Assembly (NCBI RefSeq): GCF_016906305.1 | Contig: NZ_JADDOL010000009.1 | Span: forward strand, 1-64,000 | Length of the DNA stretch: 64,000 bases | Direction of reading: 5' to 3' | Source of the DNA: Alloalcanivorax marinus | GTDB lineage: Bacteria > Pseudomonadota > Gammaproteobacteria > Pseudomonadales > Alcanivoracaceae | Part shown: positions 50,560 through 59,934 of the stretch, in pieces | How positions within the stretch are numbered: position 1 is the stretch's first letter | Layout of the letters: every line of letters starts with the position of its first letter | Notes under the pieces: generated by a model | The model's database searches: none | Told to the model about the DNA's origin: nothing | What the model saw: only the letters and a program-made list of their open reading frames with translations | Program-made: the position numbers and the translations under genes

Positions 50560-52161
50560 ATGAAACCTTTCGCTTTCCAGGGCCTGCGTCTGCAGGCCAA
50601 GATTCTTTTGCTTTCCCTGGTGCCGCTGATGGTGGCGGTGCTGGCTCTGACCACCTGGTCCGCCCTGGAGCGGGCGCGGGCCACCGATCACAGCCTGGCG
50701 CAGCAGCGCCAGGCGATGATCGCGATGCGGGAGCGGGGCATCCGCAGCGCCGCGGAAGTGGCCCGCTCGGCGATCCGGCCGCTACTGAACATGGCGGACG
50801 AGGAGGAAGCCCAACGCCTCGCCAAGCGCATGATCCTGGGCATGAAATTCGACGGCGACAGCTACCTGTTCGCCTACGACTTCCGAGGCAATAAAGTCGC
50901 CAACGCCAACAACCCCAGCAGCAATTCCTGGGACCTTCAGGACGCGAACGGCCAGTACATCGTCCGCGACATGGTTCAGGTGGCCCGGGACCAGGGAGAG
51001 GGCCCCTACCAGTACAAGTGGCTGCACCCCGGCACCGGCAAGGTGGAGACCAAATACGGCTATCTGGTGTCGGTGCCGGAATGGAATTGGGTGATCGGCA
51101 CCGGCGTCTATATCACCGACATCGACGAGGACATGGCGGTGATCGAGGCCGCCGCGCGGGCGGAGCTGCGCCGCTCGGTGACGGTGGGCGTGCTCGCCGG
51201 GGTCGCCTTGCTGCTGGGGGTGGGCGTGCTCGCCGTGTGGCTGGTGCGCCGGGTGGTCCGGCCGATCCGCGATACCGCCCGGGCCATGGAGGACATTGCC
51301 CGGGGCAAGGGCGACCTGACCCGCCGCCTGACCGTCTCCGGCGACGACGAAGTGGGCGAGCTGGCGCGCCAGTTCAACGCCTTTGTGTCGCGCATGCAGG
51401 ACGCCCTGCGCGAAGTGCGTGACACCACCGGCTCGGTGAACCGGGCCGCCGACGAGATCGCCTCCGGCAGCGAGGAACTGGCCACCCGCACCGAGCAGTC
51501 CGCCGCCAGCCTGCAGGAAACCTCCGCCTCCATGGAGGAAATCACCGCCACCGTCAGCCACACCGCCGACTCCGCCGAACGCGCCAGCACCATGGTGGGC
51601 GACGCGGCGCGGGTGGCCGGGGAGGGTGGCCGGGCCATGCAGGAGGTGCAGACCACCATGGCCTCCATCGACGAAGCCGCCGGGCGCATCGCCGAGATCA
51701 TCGGCCTGATCGACGGCATCGCCTTCCAGACCAATATTCTGGCGCTGAACGCGTCCGTGGAAGCGGCCCGGGCCGGCGAACACGGCCGGGGCTTCGCGGT
51801 GGTGGCCCAGGAGGTGCGCAACCTGGCCGGGCGCAGCGGCGAGGCCGCCGCGGAGATTCGCGGCCTGATCGACACCTCGGTGACCCGCACCCGTCAGGGC
51901 TCGGAACTGGTGCGCCGGGCCGGCGCCACCATGAAGGAGATCGTCGACAGCGTGACGCCGGTGAGCGAGCTGATCGCCGACATCAGCACCGGCGCCCGGG
52001 AGCAGAGCCGTGGCATCGGTCAGGTCAATACGGCGGTGGCGGAAATGGATTCCATGACCCAGCAGAACGCCGCCATGGTGCAGCAGACCTCGGCGGCGGC
52101 GGTGACGATGCGCGGCCATGCGGAGCGCCTGGACACGCTGATCAAGTCGTTCGTGCTGTAG
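50560..52161 (+). CDS. Methyl-accepting chemotaxis protein with single Cache domain
   Basis: 533 aa. One membrane helix (about 13-33), a periplasmic sCache_2 sensor (about 35-195: [36 protein letters not shown]), a second helix (about 205-228), HAMP ([22 protein letters not shown]) and the signalling domain with the conserved hairpin [33 protein letters not shown]. Many sCache_2 receptors sense small organic acids, but the ligand is not evident. No C-terminal CheR-tethering pentapeptide is seen. I chose the ATG at 50560 with AGGA 5 nt upstream. Confidence 0.93.
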   Translation: MKPFAFQGLRLQAKILLLSLVPLMVAVLALTTWSALERARATDHSLAQQRQAMIAMRERGIRSAAEVARSAIRPLLNMADEEEAQRLAKRMILGMKFDGDSYLFAYDFRGNKVANANNPSSNSWDLQDANGQYIVRDMVQVARDQGEGPYQYKWLHPGTGKVETKYGYLVSVPEWNWVIGTGVYITDIDEDMAVIEAAARAELRRSVTVGVLAGVALLLGVGVLAVWLVRRVVRPIRDTARAMEDIARGKGDLTRRLTVSGDDEVGELARQFNAFVSRMQDALREVRDTTGSVNRAADEIASGSEELATRTEQSAASLQETSASMEEITATVSHTADSAERASTMVGDAARVAGEGGRAMQEVQTTMASIDEAAGRIAEIIGLIDGIAFQTNILALNASVEAARAGEHGRGFAVVAQEVRNLAGRSGEAAAEIRGLIDTSVTRTRQGSELVRRAGATMKEIVDSVTPVSELIADISTGAREQSRGIGQVNTAVAEMDSMTQQNAAMVQQTSAAAVTMRGHAERLDTLIKSFVL

Positions 52162-52180
52162 GGCTTGTCCGCGGGCCGGC

Positions 52181-52888
52181 TCAGGCGCCGGCCAGCAGCT
52201 CCGCCACGTACTCCGGCACGCGTTGCGACGCCGGGCCGTGGCGATGCTCCGCGAAAGCGGTGGCCTGCTCCGAGGGCTCCAGGTTGAGTTCCACGGTGTG
52301 GGCACCGTGGCCGCGCGCTTCGGCCACGAAACCGGCCGCCGGATAGACGTTGCCGCTGGTGCCGATGCTGATGAAGCGCTCGCAGCCGGCCAGGGCGTCG
52401 AAGATCCGCTCCATCTCCAGCGGGATTTCCCCGAACCACACCACGTGGGGGCGCAGGCAGCCGGCCACGCCGCACACGCCGCAGGTCAGCTCCGGACTCA
52501 GGGTCTCCTCCACCGGCACCAGCGCGCCGGTGGAGCGGCAGCGTGCCTTGAGCAGCTCGCCGTGCATATGAATCACGTTGCGGCTGCCGGCGCGCTCGTG
52601 CAGATCGTCCACGTTCTGGGTGACCACCAGCACCTGACCGGGCAGGGCCCGCTCCAGCTCGGCCAGGGCGCGATGGGCGGCGTTGGGACGAATCGCCGGG
52701 TCGCGCAGCTGGGCGCGGCGCTGGTTGTAGAAACGCTGCACGCCGTGGGGGTCGCGCTGAAACGCTTCCGGCGTGGCCACGTCCTCCAGGCGGTGGTTTT
52801 CCCACAGTCCGCCGCTGTCGCGGAAGGTGCGGATGCCGGATTCCGCCGAGATTCCGGCGCCGGTAAGTATTACAATCTTTTCCTGCAT
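52181..52888 (-). CDS. cobB: NAD-dependent protein deacylase CobB (sirtuin)
   Basis: 235 aa class III sirtuin. NAD-binding GAGISAESGIRTFRDSGGLW, TQNVDDLHERAG, catalytic His in IHMHGE, GTSGNVYPAAGF, and RPHVVWFGE. The FYNQRR motif gives the Tyr-x-x-Arg pair linked to desuccinylase activity. The zinc site has CGVCGVAGC but only one cysteine (ARCRS) in the first pair, as in E. coli CobB. The start MQEKIVILTGAG is chosen because it leads straight into the fold. Confidence 0.93.
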   Translation of the reverse strand: MQEKIVILTGAGISAESGIRTFRDSGGLWENHRLEDVATPEAFQRDPHGVQRFYNQRRAQLRDPAIRPNAAHRALAELERALPGQVLVVTQNVDDLHERAGSRNVIHMHGELLKARCRSTGALVPVEETLSPELTCGVCGVAGCLRPHVVWFGEIPLEMERIFDALAGCERFISIGTSGNVYPAAGFVAEARGHGAHTVELNLEPSEQATAFAEHRHGPASQRVPEYVAELLAGA

Positions 52889-52930
52889 GGGTGACCGTCT
52901 CCCGTTACCGTTCAACGTTCGCGGAGTGTT

Positions 52931-53305
52931 ATGGATACGATTATCTCACGACAGGAAGTGCTGTCGTTACCCGCCCGGGGCGCCGTCAATCTGCTGCATT
53001 TTCATCAGGGCATGGTACTGGTGGTGGGCGCCGACGCGGTGGGCCTGTACCGGGACCGGCGCGCGGTGGAGGACCCGCTGGCCAACGGGCTGGTGGGCTA
53101 CGAACCGATCCCGGACGCCCTGCGCCCGGTGTTCGTGGATCCGGACGGCTTCGTCAGCGAACAGACCTCCGGCTTTATCGGCCTGAGCTCCGGCGCCGCC
53201 CTGTTCGTGCGTCCGGATGGCGTGGCCCTGTATCCGTCCGGCCTGGACGCGCTGCATAATCGCGATTGTTGCTGGCTGATCCCCTTTCCGCCCCTGAACG
53301 CCTGA
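52931..53305 (+). CDS. Hypothetical protein, 124 aa
   Basis: Not recognised. Mixed alpha/beta composition, no signal peptide or membrane helix. Seen: VNLLHFHQGMVLVVGADAVGLY, and an unusual C terminus with CCWLIPFPPLNA. CGGAG lies 4 nt before the ATG. It is divergent from cobB and 37 nt before the GNAT-nitrilase gene, probably in its transcription unit. Codon usage is like that of its neighbours, which supports a real gene. Confidence 0.75.
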   Translation: MDTIISRQEVLSLPARGAVNLLHFHQGMVLVVGADAVGLYRDRRAVEDPLANGLVGYEPIPDALRPVFVDPDGFVSEQTSGFIGLSSGAALFVRPDGVALYPSGLDALHNRDCCWLIPFPPLNA

Positions 53306-53342
53306 CCCCGGCGGCACACTATTATTCTGATGGAGCATAGGC

Positions 53343-54887
53343 ATGGCCGAAGAAAGTACACGACTGCGTCTGCGCCAACTGACCGGGGACGATTACCCGG
53401 CCCTGGCCCGTCTTATGGACATGGTCTACCACGACATCGGCGGCGCCTGGCCGGAGGAGACCGTGGCCACCCTGATCCGGCTGTTCCCGGAAGGGCAGAT
53501 GGTGATCGAGGACAACGGCAACCTGGTGGCCACGGCGCTGACCATCAAGGTGAGCTACGACCGGTTCTCCAACCCGCACCGCTATGAAGACCTGATCACC
53601 GACGACAAGGTGCGTTCCCACAGCCGCAAGGGCGACGCCCTGTATGGCCTGGACGTGTTCGTGGACCCGGAATATCGCGGCTATCGGCTGGGCCGCCGGC
53701 TCTACGAGGCGCGCAAGGAACTGTGCCGCGAGGAAAATCTACGCGCCATCCTGGCCGGCGGGCGTCTGCCCGGCTACAAGGACTACGCCGACACCATGTC
53801 GGTGACCGAATACATCGCCGAAGTGGAAAGCCGGGCGATCTACGATCCGATCCTGACCTTCCAGCTGTCCAACGGCTTCGACGTCAAACGGCTGCTCAAG
53901 AAATACCTGCCCGAGGACGAGAGCTCGCGGGGCTACGCCACCCTGCTGGAGTGGGACAATATCCTCTACCAGCCGGACGACGACGGCGACTGGCCGCGCC
54001 GTTCGGTGGTGCGTCTGGGCGTGGTGCAGCGCCGCATGCGCGCCGCCCGCTCGGTGGAGGACCTGCTCAGCCAGGTGGAGTTCTTCGTTGATTCCCTGTC
54101 CGATTACCGCGCCGACTTCGCGGTGCTGCCGGAGTTTTTCAGCGCCCCGCTGATGGGCCTCAAACCGGACCTGAACTCGGTGGAGGCGGTGCGCTACCTG
54201 GCCAGCTTCACCGAGGAAATCCGCGACGCCATGGCCGACATGGCGGTGAGCTACAACATCAACATCATCGGCGGCTCCATGCCGCTGGAAGAGGACGGCC
54301 GTATCTACAACGTGGCCTACCTGATGCGCCGCGACGGCTCCGTGGAAGAGCAGAAGAAAATCCACATCACCCCCCACGAGCGCAAGGACTGGGCGATCCA
54401 GGGCGGTAATGATCTGCGCATCTTCGACACCGACGCGGGCCGCATCGGCATCCTGATCTGCTACGACGTGGAATTCCCGGAGCTGGGCCGGTTGCTGGCG
54501 GAGCAGGGCATGGAGATCCTGTTCGTGCCGTTCTGGACCGACACCAAGAACGGTTACCTGCGGGTGCGCCACTGCGCCCAGGCCCGGGCCATCGAGAACG
54601 AGTGCTACGTGGCCATTTCCGGCAGCGTCGGCAACCTGCCCCGGGTGGACAACGTGGACATCCAGTACGCCCAGTCCGCGGTGTTCTCGCCCAGCGACTT
54701 CTATTTTCCCCACGACGGCACCATCAGCGAATCGGTGCCCAACACCGAGATGCTGCTGTTCGCCGACGTGGATCTGGAAAAGCTCAAGCTGCTGCACAGC
54801 GAAGGCTCGGTGACCAACCTGCGCGACCGCCGCAAGGACCTCTACAACCTGGTGTGGCGCGGTCGCAAGGCACTGGACGCGGAATGA
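53343..54887 (+). CDS. Bifunctional GNAT acetyltransferase/carbon-nitrogen hydrolase
   Basis: 514 aa fusion. Residues about 1-200 form a GNAT domain (LDVFVDPEYRGYRLGRRLYEARKEL, the acetyl-CoA loop). Residues about 220-505 form a nitrilase-superfamily domain with the Glu-Lys-Cys triad in LPEFFSAP, KIHITPHE and LICYDVEFPE. This two-domain arrangement is widespread but its reaction is not established; N-acylated amine or amide turnover is an inference. GGAG lies 7 nt upstream of the ATG. Confidence 0.92.
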   Translation: MAEESTRLRLRQLTGDDYPALARLMDMVYHDIGGAWPEETVATLIRLFPEGQMVIEDNGNLVATALTIKVSYDRFSNPHRYEDLITDDKVRSHSRKGDALYGLDVFVDPEYRGYRLGRRLYEARKELCREENLRAILAGGRLPGYKDYADTMSVTEYIAEVESRAIYDPILTFQLSNGFDVKRLLKKYLPEDESSRGYATLLEWDNILYQPDDDGDWPRRSVVRLGVVQRRMRAARSVEDLLSQVEFFVDSLSDYRADFAVLPEFFSAPLMGLKPDLNSVEAVRYLASFTEEIRDAMADMAVSYNINIIGGSMPLEEDGRIYNVAYLMRRDGSVEEQKKIHITPHERKDWAIQGGNDLRIFDTDAGRIGILICYDVEFPELGRLLAEQGMEILFVPFWTDTKNGYLRVRHCAQARAIENECYVAISGSVGNLPRVDNVDIQYAQSAVFSPSDFYFPHDGTISESVPNTEMLLFADVDLEKLKLLHSEGSVTNLRDRRKDLYNLVWRGRKALDAE

Positions 54888-55092
54888 GCGCGCGGTGAAA
54901 ACCGGCGGCGGTTCGTGTAAAAGCGGGTAAAACCTTTTTTCCGTCCTCCCCGCGGGGCGCTTCGCGCGCCCCGAAATCCCCTGCAAAGCAAGCGGTTACT
55001 GGCTTATCGGCGCGGTTCCGGCGCTTTTTGCACGGGCCGTGATCGAGCGCCTAGGCTGGAATCTGGTCATCACGCACAGGGAGGCGCTCACC

Positions 55093-58000
55093 GTGACTGA
55101 ATCCACCACTGACCCCAACCGGGGCACACCCGGCCGCCCGCAACAGACCGACACCGAGCAGGTGCTGTGCTCCGTCAACGTGGACGGCAATCTGCTGATC
55201 GGCCCGGCGGGCAAGCCGCTGATCGATTTTCTCGAGCAACACCGCATCGACCTGCCGCACGTTTGCTATTTGCCCAGTCTGGGGCCCATCGAGACCTGCG
55301 ACACCTGCTGGGTGGAGGTGGACGGTGAGCTGCAGCGGGGCTGCGCCCTGACCCTGAAGGACGGCATGAGCGTGCGCATCGATTCCGAGGCCGCCCGCGA
55401 TGCCCGCCATGAGGGCGCCGACCGCATCGTCGCCCGCCACGAGCTGTATTGCTCGGTGTGCGAGAACAACAACGGCGACTGCGAAGTGCACAACGTGGTG
55501 GAGCGCATGGAGATTCCGTACCAGCGCTATCCCTACAAGGAGAAACCCTACGAGCTGGACGACAGCCATCCGTTCTATCAGTACGATCCGGACCAGTGCA
55601 TTCTTTGCGGCCGTTGCGTGGAGGCCTGCCAGAACATCCAGGTCACCGGCACCCTGAGCATCGACTGGGAGCGGGACGATCCCAGGGTGCTGTGGGACGG
55701 CGGCGAGGTCGCCAACGAATCCAGCTGTGTGTCCTGCGGTCACTGCGTCACCGTCTGCCCCTGCAACGCGCTGATGGAAAAGACCATGGTGGGGCAGGCC
55801 GGGCCCCTCACCGCGTTGCCGGAATCGGTGAAGCGCCCGGCCATCGATCTGGTCAAGCGCGTGGAACCCACGGTGGGCTTCCAGCCGATTTTCGCGCTGT
55901 CCGAGGTGGACGCCGCCTGGCGGGAATCCGAGATCAAACGCACCAAGACCGTCTGCACCTATTGCGGCGTGGGCTGCGCTTTCGAGATGTGGACTCGGGA
56001 CCGCACCATTCTCAAGGTGCAGCCGGTGGAAGAGGCGCCGGTGAACGGCATCTCCACCTGTGTGAAGGGCAAGTTCGGCTGGGACTTCGTCAACGCCGAG
56101 GACCGGCTGACCACGCCGCTGATCCGCGATAACGGCGAGTTCCGGCCGGCCAGCTGGGAAGAAGCCTATGCCCTGATCGCGCGCCGCTTCCTGGAGATCA
56201 AGGAAGCGCACGGCCCGGACGCGCTGTCGTTCGTGGCCTCCAGCAAGTGCACCAACGAGGAATCCTATCTGGTGCAAAAGCTGGCCCGGGCGGTGATCGG
56301 CACCAACAACGTGGACAACTGCTCGCGCTACTGCCAGTCGCCGGCCACCCAGGGCCTGTGGCGCACGGTCGGTTACGGCGGCGACGAGGGTTCCATCGAG
56401 GACCTGGAAGGCGCCGAGCTGCTGGTGATCGTCGGCTCCAACACCGCGGAAAGCCATCCGGTGATCGCCACCCGCCTGAAGCAGGCGCAGAAACATCGTG
56501 GCCAGCGGCACATCGTCGCCGACCTGCGCCGCCATGAAATGGTGGAGCGGGCCGACGAGCACATCCACCCCCGCCCCGGCACCGATCTGGTCTGGATCAG
56601 CGCCATGATCAAATACATCCTCGACCAGGGCCTGGAAGACCGGGCCTTCCTGGACGAGAAGGTCAATGGGCTGGATGAGTACCTGGACAGCCTGGCGCCT
56701 TTCACCCTGGAATACGCCGAGGCGGAGACCGGCATCGCCGCCGACCGCCTCGCCGACCTGGCCCGCCAGATCGCCGACGCGGGTTCCGTGTGCGCGATCT
56801 GGGCCATGGGCGTGACTCAGCACGTGAACGGCTCGGACGTATCCACGGCGCTGGCCAACCTGATGCTGGTGACCGGCAACTCCGGCCGGCCCAACACCGG
56901 TTGTTACCCCATGCGCGGCCACAACAACGTGCAGGGGACCAGCGACTTCGGGGCCATGCCCGGGCGTTTTCCCGGTTACGAGTTCGTGGCCGACGACCAG
57001 GTTCGGGCGCGCTACGAGGCGGGTTGGGGCGTCACCCTGCCCAAGGAGAAAGGCTACAACAACCACACCATGGTGCAGGCCATGCACGACCGGAAAATCC
57101 GCGCCATGTACGTGCTCGCCGAGGAGATGGCCCTGGTGGACGCCAACGCCCGCCACGTGCAGGAGGGCTTCGACCAGCTGGATTTCATGGTGGTCCAGGA
57201 AATTTTCTTCACCCGCACCTGCGAACAGGCGGACGTGGTGCTGCCCGGCGCGCCGAGCGTGGAGAAGGAGGGCACCTACGTGAACACGGAGCGGCGCTTC
57301 CAGCGGCTCTACGAGGTGATGCCGCCGTTGACCGGGTGCAAGGCGGACTGGCGGATCCTGACCGAGCTGGCCCAGGCCCTGGGCGCCGACTGGGACTACC
57401 AGAATCCCTCCGAGATCATGGACGAGGCCGCGTCGCTGGCGCCCATGTTCGCCGGCGTCAGCTACGACCGGCTGGAAGGCTTCGACAGTCTGCAATGGCC
57501 GGTGCGCGCGGACGGCGCCGACACGCCCCATCTTTATCTGGACGGCTACCCGTTCGAGGACGGCAAGGCCAGGCTGTATCCGCTGGACTTCCACGCGCCG
57601 TCGGAGCCGGTCAACGAGGAATACGACCTGCACGTCAACAACGGCCGGCTGCTGGAAACCTTCCACGAAGGCAACCTGACGCACCGTTCCCGGGGGCTGC
57701 GCAGTCAGGTGCCCGGCAACTTCGTGGAGGTGTCGCCGCAGCTGGCGGAGGCGCGCGGCATCAAAACCGGCAGCCTGGTCAAACTGATCAGCCGCCACGG
57801 CGAGATCAGCGTGCATGTGCTGGTCACCGACCGGGTGGCCGGCAATGAGGTCTACGTGCCGGAGAACGCCACCGACAACGAGCACGCCATCAACATGCTG
57901 GCCTCCAACCACGCGGACAAGGACAGCCATACGCCGGCGTTCAAGGAAATCTCGGCGCGCCTGGAAGTGGTCCAGGTGGAGGGGCCGGCGCCGCTGCCGG

Positions 58001-58119
58001 CGGACAATTTCCGTTTCTGGACGGCGACACCGCAAAGCGGCGTGCTCACCGAACGCAAATGGCAGCGCCAGGACTATGTGCAACCGCCGGCAGCGGCGCG
58101 CAACCCGGAGAAATTCTGA
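55093..58119 (+). CDS. Formate dehydrogenase alpha subunit (molybdenum/iron-sulfur)
   Basis: 1008 aa. N-terminal [2Fe-2S] domain (CYLPSLGPIETCDTC), NuoG-like HELYCSVCENNNGDC, two ferredoxin clusters (CILCGRCVEAC, CVSCGHCVTVC), the proximal 4Fe-4S (CTYCGVGCAFEMW) and bis-MGD domains. The Mo ligand is Cys414 in NCSRYCQSP, codon TGC, so not selenocysteine. GTG start 55093 with AGGGAGG 8 nt upstream; an earlier in-frame GTG at 55039 has no ribosome binding site. The next gene is DUF1641, the pair seen in Bacillus yjgC-yjgD. I recall those as ForCE-type enzymes that pass electrons to quinone, so a diaphorase subunit may not be needed. Confidence 0.92.
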   Translation: MTESTTDPNRGTPGRPQQTDTEQVLCSVNVDGNLLIGPAGKPLIDFLEQHRIDLPHVCYLPSLGPIETCDTCWVEVDGELQRGCALTLKDGMSVRIDSEAARDARHEGADRIVARHELYCSVCENNNGDCEVHNVVERMEIPYQRYPYKEKPYELDDSHPFYQYDPDQCILCGRCVEACQNIQVTGTLSIDWERDDPRVLWDGGEVANESSCVSCGHCVTVCPCNALMEKTMVGQAGPLTALPESVKRPAIDLVKRVEPTVGFQPIFALSEVDAAWRESEIKRTKTVCTYCGVGCAFEMWTRDRTILKVQPVEEAPVNGISTCVKGKFGWDFVNAEDRLTTPLIRDNGEFRPASWEEAYALIARRFLEIKEAHGPDALSFVASSKCTNEESYLVQKLARAVIGTNNVDNCSRYCQSPATQGLWRTVGYGGDEGSIEDLEGAELLVIVGSNTAESHPVIATRLKQAQKHRGQRHIVADLRRHEMVERADEHIHPRPGTDLVWISAMIKYILDQGLEDRAFLDEKVNGLDEYLDSLAPFTLEYAEAETGIAADRLADLARQIADAGSVCAIWAMGVTQHVNGSDVSTALANLMLVTGNSGRPNTGCYPMRGHNNVQGTSDFGAMPGRFPGYEFVADDQVRARYEAGWGVTLPKEKGYNNHTMVQAMHDRKIRAMYVLAEEMALVDANARHVQEGFDQLDFMVVQEIFFTRTCEQADVVLPGAPSVEKEGTYVNTERRFQRLYEVMPPLTGCKADWRILTELAQALGADWDYQNPSEIMDEAASLAPMFAGVSYDRLEGFDSLQWPVRADGADTPHLYLDGYPFEDGKARLYPLDFHAPSEPVNEEYDLHVNNGRLLETFHEGNLTHRSRGLRSQVPGNFVEVSPQLAEARGIKTGSLVKLISRHGEISVHVLVTDRVAGNEVYVPENATDNEHAINMLASNHADKDSHTPAFKEISARLEVVQVEGPAPLPADNFRFWTATPQSGVLTERKWQRQDYVQPPAAARNPEKF

Positions 58120-58589
58120 TGGCCAAGGCAATCCACTACGAGGTGCCGGCGCCGGCCATGCCGGACGAGGCCCGCGAGGAACTGGACAAACTGCTGCGCA
58201 ACCTTCATGAACGCGGGGTGCTGCGGCTGCTGAACGATCTGCTCGGCGCCTTTCCCGAGGTGTCCGGAATCCTGATGCGGGGCATCAACAACGAGGACAG
58301 CCGCAACGCCATCCAGAACCTGTCGCTGCTGGCCATGGGCCTGGGCCGGATTCCGCCGGAGCGCTTCGCCACGGTGACCCGGGCCCTCACCGAGGCCCTG
58401 GACGCCATGGAGGAGAACGCCGGCGACCGCGCCCCCGGCGGGCCCGGGGTCACCGGGACCTACCGGCTGCTGCACGACGATGATCTGTGGCGCGGGCTGG
58501 GGCCGTTGCTGGAAGGGATACGCCGGTTCGGGGCGCGGCTCGGCGAGCCGGAAGAGAAGCCCGCCGCCCGGCGTCACGACCTGGAGTGA
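58119..58589 (+). CDS. DUF1641 protein, partner of formate dehydrogenase
   Basis: 156 aa. DUF1641 domain: LLNDLLGAFPEVSGILMRGINNEDSRNAIQNLSLLAMGLGRIPPERF. No cofactor motif or membrane helix. It starts inside the stop codon of the formate dehydrogenase (TGATG), so the two are translated together. In Bacillus the equivalent protein is needed for the enzyme to work; I infer the same here. The C terminus is charged and variable. Confidence 0.9.
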   Translation: MAKAIHYEVPAPAMPDEAREELDKLLRNLHERGVLRLLNDLLGAFPEVSGILMRGINNEDSRNAIQNLSLLAMGLGRIPPERFATVTRALTEALDAMEENAGDRAPGGPGVTGTYRLLHDDDLWRGLGPLLEGIRRFGARLGEPEEKPAARRHDLE

Positions 58590-58600
58590 CCGGGCGCGGT

Positions 58601-59488
58601 TCAGCGCCACTCCTGGAACGCCTCCACCACCCGGGCGGCCAGCGCCTCGGCGGCGGGGGACAACGACTCGCCGCGCAGCAGCGCGATGCGGTACTCGCCC
58701 AGCGGCGGCAGACCGTGCTCGGCGCCCAGCCGCCGCAGGGGCGGGCGCACCAGGCTGCGCGGGAAGGGGGAGATGGCCAGGTCGGCGAGCATGGCCGCTT
58801 CCTGGCCGGCGCAATGTTCGCTGCTGTAGGCCACACGGTAGTCGATGCCGGCCTGGTCCAGCGCCGCCAGGGCCATGCCCCGCCAGGCGCAGCCGTGGCT
58901 GGCCAGCGACAGCGGCAACGGTGACCGTTGCGCCGCCACGCCGCCTTCCCGGCCGGCCCACACCAGAGGCTCGCTGTGCACCACTTCCCCCAGGCCGGGC
59001 GCCAGATCGTCGTTGCCTTCGGTGACCAGCACCAGATCCAGCTTTTCATCGATCATGCGGCCCACCAGATCGCCGCTGCGACCGGCCACCACCTCCACCT
59101 GCACCGCCGGGTGGCCGCTGGCGAAGCGGCTCAGCACCTGGGGCAGGATGCGGGTGCCGATGTCGTCCGGCGTGCCCAGCCGCACCACGCCGTCCAGCGC
59201 CGGCGACAGAAACCGGGCCACCGCTTCCTGGTTCAGCTTCAGCAGCCGCCGGCCGTAGCCGAGCAGCATTTCGCCCTCCGGCGTCAGCCTGACCTGGCGC
59301 GCCTCGCGCACGAACAGCGGGTGGCCGAGGGTTTCCTCCAGCCGCTTGATCTGCATGCTCAGCGCCGAGGGGGTACGGAACACCTGCCGGGCGGCGCGGG
59401 TGAAGCTGCCGCTCTCGGCGATGGCCACGAAGCTGCGCAGCACGTCGGTATCCAGCAGCGGTGGGGGAGAAGGGGCGGAGGCCGTCAT
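58601..59488 (-). CDS. LysR-family transcriptional regulator
   Basis: 295 aa. N-terminal helix-turn-helix: LRSFVAIAESGSFTRAARQVFRTPSALSMQIKRLEETLGHPLFVREARQVRLTPEGE, then a substrate-binding-type effector domain (about 105-290). Start MTASAPSP with AAAGGT upstream. It is convergent with the formate dehydrogenase operon and divergent from a small DUF1127-like gene, a pairing common for this LysR type. Target and effector unknown. Confidence 0.92.
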   Translation of the reverse strand: MTASAPSPPPLLDTDVLRSFVAIAESGSFTRAARQVFRTPSALSMQIKRLEETLGHPLFVREARQVRLTPEGEMLLGYGRRLLKLNQEAVARFLSPALDGVVRLGTPDDIGTRILPQVLSRFASGHPAVQVEVVAGRSGDLVGRMIDEKLDLVLVTEGNDDLAPGLGEVVHSEPLVWAGREGGVAAQRSPLPLSLASHGCAWRGMALAALDQAGIDYRVAYSSEHCAGQEAAMLADLAISPFPRSLVRPPLRRLGAEHGLPPLGEYRIALLRGESLSPAAEALAARVVEAFQEWR

Positions 59489-59605
59489 GGCGGTACCTTT
59501 CAATAAATCTGAAAGGTGAGTGTAGATCTTTTCGTTGGATTGAACAAAGACCGGCGGCGATGCTGGGCGTTCTTCAAGCACACGCAGCCCGCGAAGGAGT
59601 CCGCC

Positions 59606-59848
59606 ATGAGTCTGCCCGATACCGAACACGCACCGCGCCCGCGCCGTCCGCGGGAACCGGAGTTGTATATGCCGGCGATGCCGCCCCTGGGCCTGATCCA
59701 CGCCCTGGAAACCCGCGTGGGCGGCTGGTTGAAACGTCGGCGCCTGCGCCGCCTCGAACGTCACCAGGACGCCGCGCCGGTGGTACCTGGCGGCGGTAGG
59801 AGCGACTTCAGTCGCGATGAAGACGGCACCGGCGCTGATCGCGACTGA
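59606..59848 (+). CDS. Small DUF1127-like protein whose 3' end is a REP element
   Basis: 80 aa. AAGGAG lies 6 nt before the ATG at 59606. Residues 1-55 end in LETRVGGWLKRRRLRRLERHQD, which resembles the arginine-rich DUF1127 (YjiS) motif but lacks its usual RDIGL end. From residue about 64 the reading frame runs through a REP element (GGRSDFSRDEDGTGADRD) and stops inside it, so the natural C terminus may have been replaced. Divergence from a LysR gene fits the usual DUF1127 context. The function of DUF1127 proteins is mostly unknown; some affect RNA or phosphate metabolism. Confidence 0.6.
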   Translation: MSLPDTEHAPRPRRPREPELYMPAMPPLGLIHALETRVGGWLKRRRLRRLERHQDAAPVVPGGGRSDFSRDEDGTGADRD

Positions 59849-59860
59849 AGTCGCTCCTAC
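59796..59860. repeat. REP element (perfect inverted repeat, 22-bp arms)
   Basis: Two perfectly complementary 22-bp arms (59796-59817 and 59839-59860) begin GTAGGAGCGACTTCAG and are separated by 21 bp. This sequence type is typical of REP palindromes in Pseudomonas, Xanthomonas and relatives, mobilised by REP-associated tyrosine transposases. It is the only copy I see in the window. Confidence 0.88.
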
Positions 59861-59884
59861 ATCCGACCGACCGGTGAAGCGCAT

Positions 59885-59912
59885 AAAAAAAGCGCCCCGA
59901 GGGGCGCTTTTT
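59885..59912. terminator. Bidirectional terminator between REP and etfD
   Basis: Stem AGCGCCCC/GGGGCGCT with a GA loop, flanked by seven A and a five-T run. It ends etfD transcription on the minus strand and the small gene on the plus strand. Confidence 0.87.
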
Positions 59913-59934
59913 GGTTTCCGGCGAGGGGACCCGC

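Noticed and set aside
54954-54972. Hairpin GGGGCGC-TTCG...GCGCCCC after the GNAT-nitrilase gene as a terminator
   Set aside because: No T-run follows on either strand, so it is at most an RNA structure.
56332-56334. Possible selenocysteine at the formate dehydrogenase active site
   Set aside because: The codon is TGC (Cys414), not TGA, so no recoding is needed.
55051-58131. 1026-codon open frame antisense to the formate dehydrogenase
   Set aside because: Shadow frame of a gene with all cofactor motifs on the plus strand; no domain is seen in the antisense frame.
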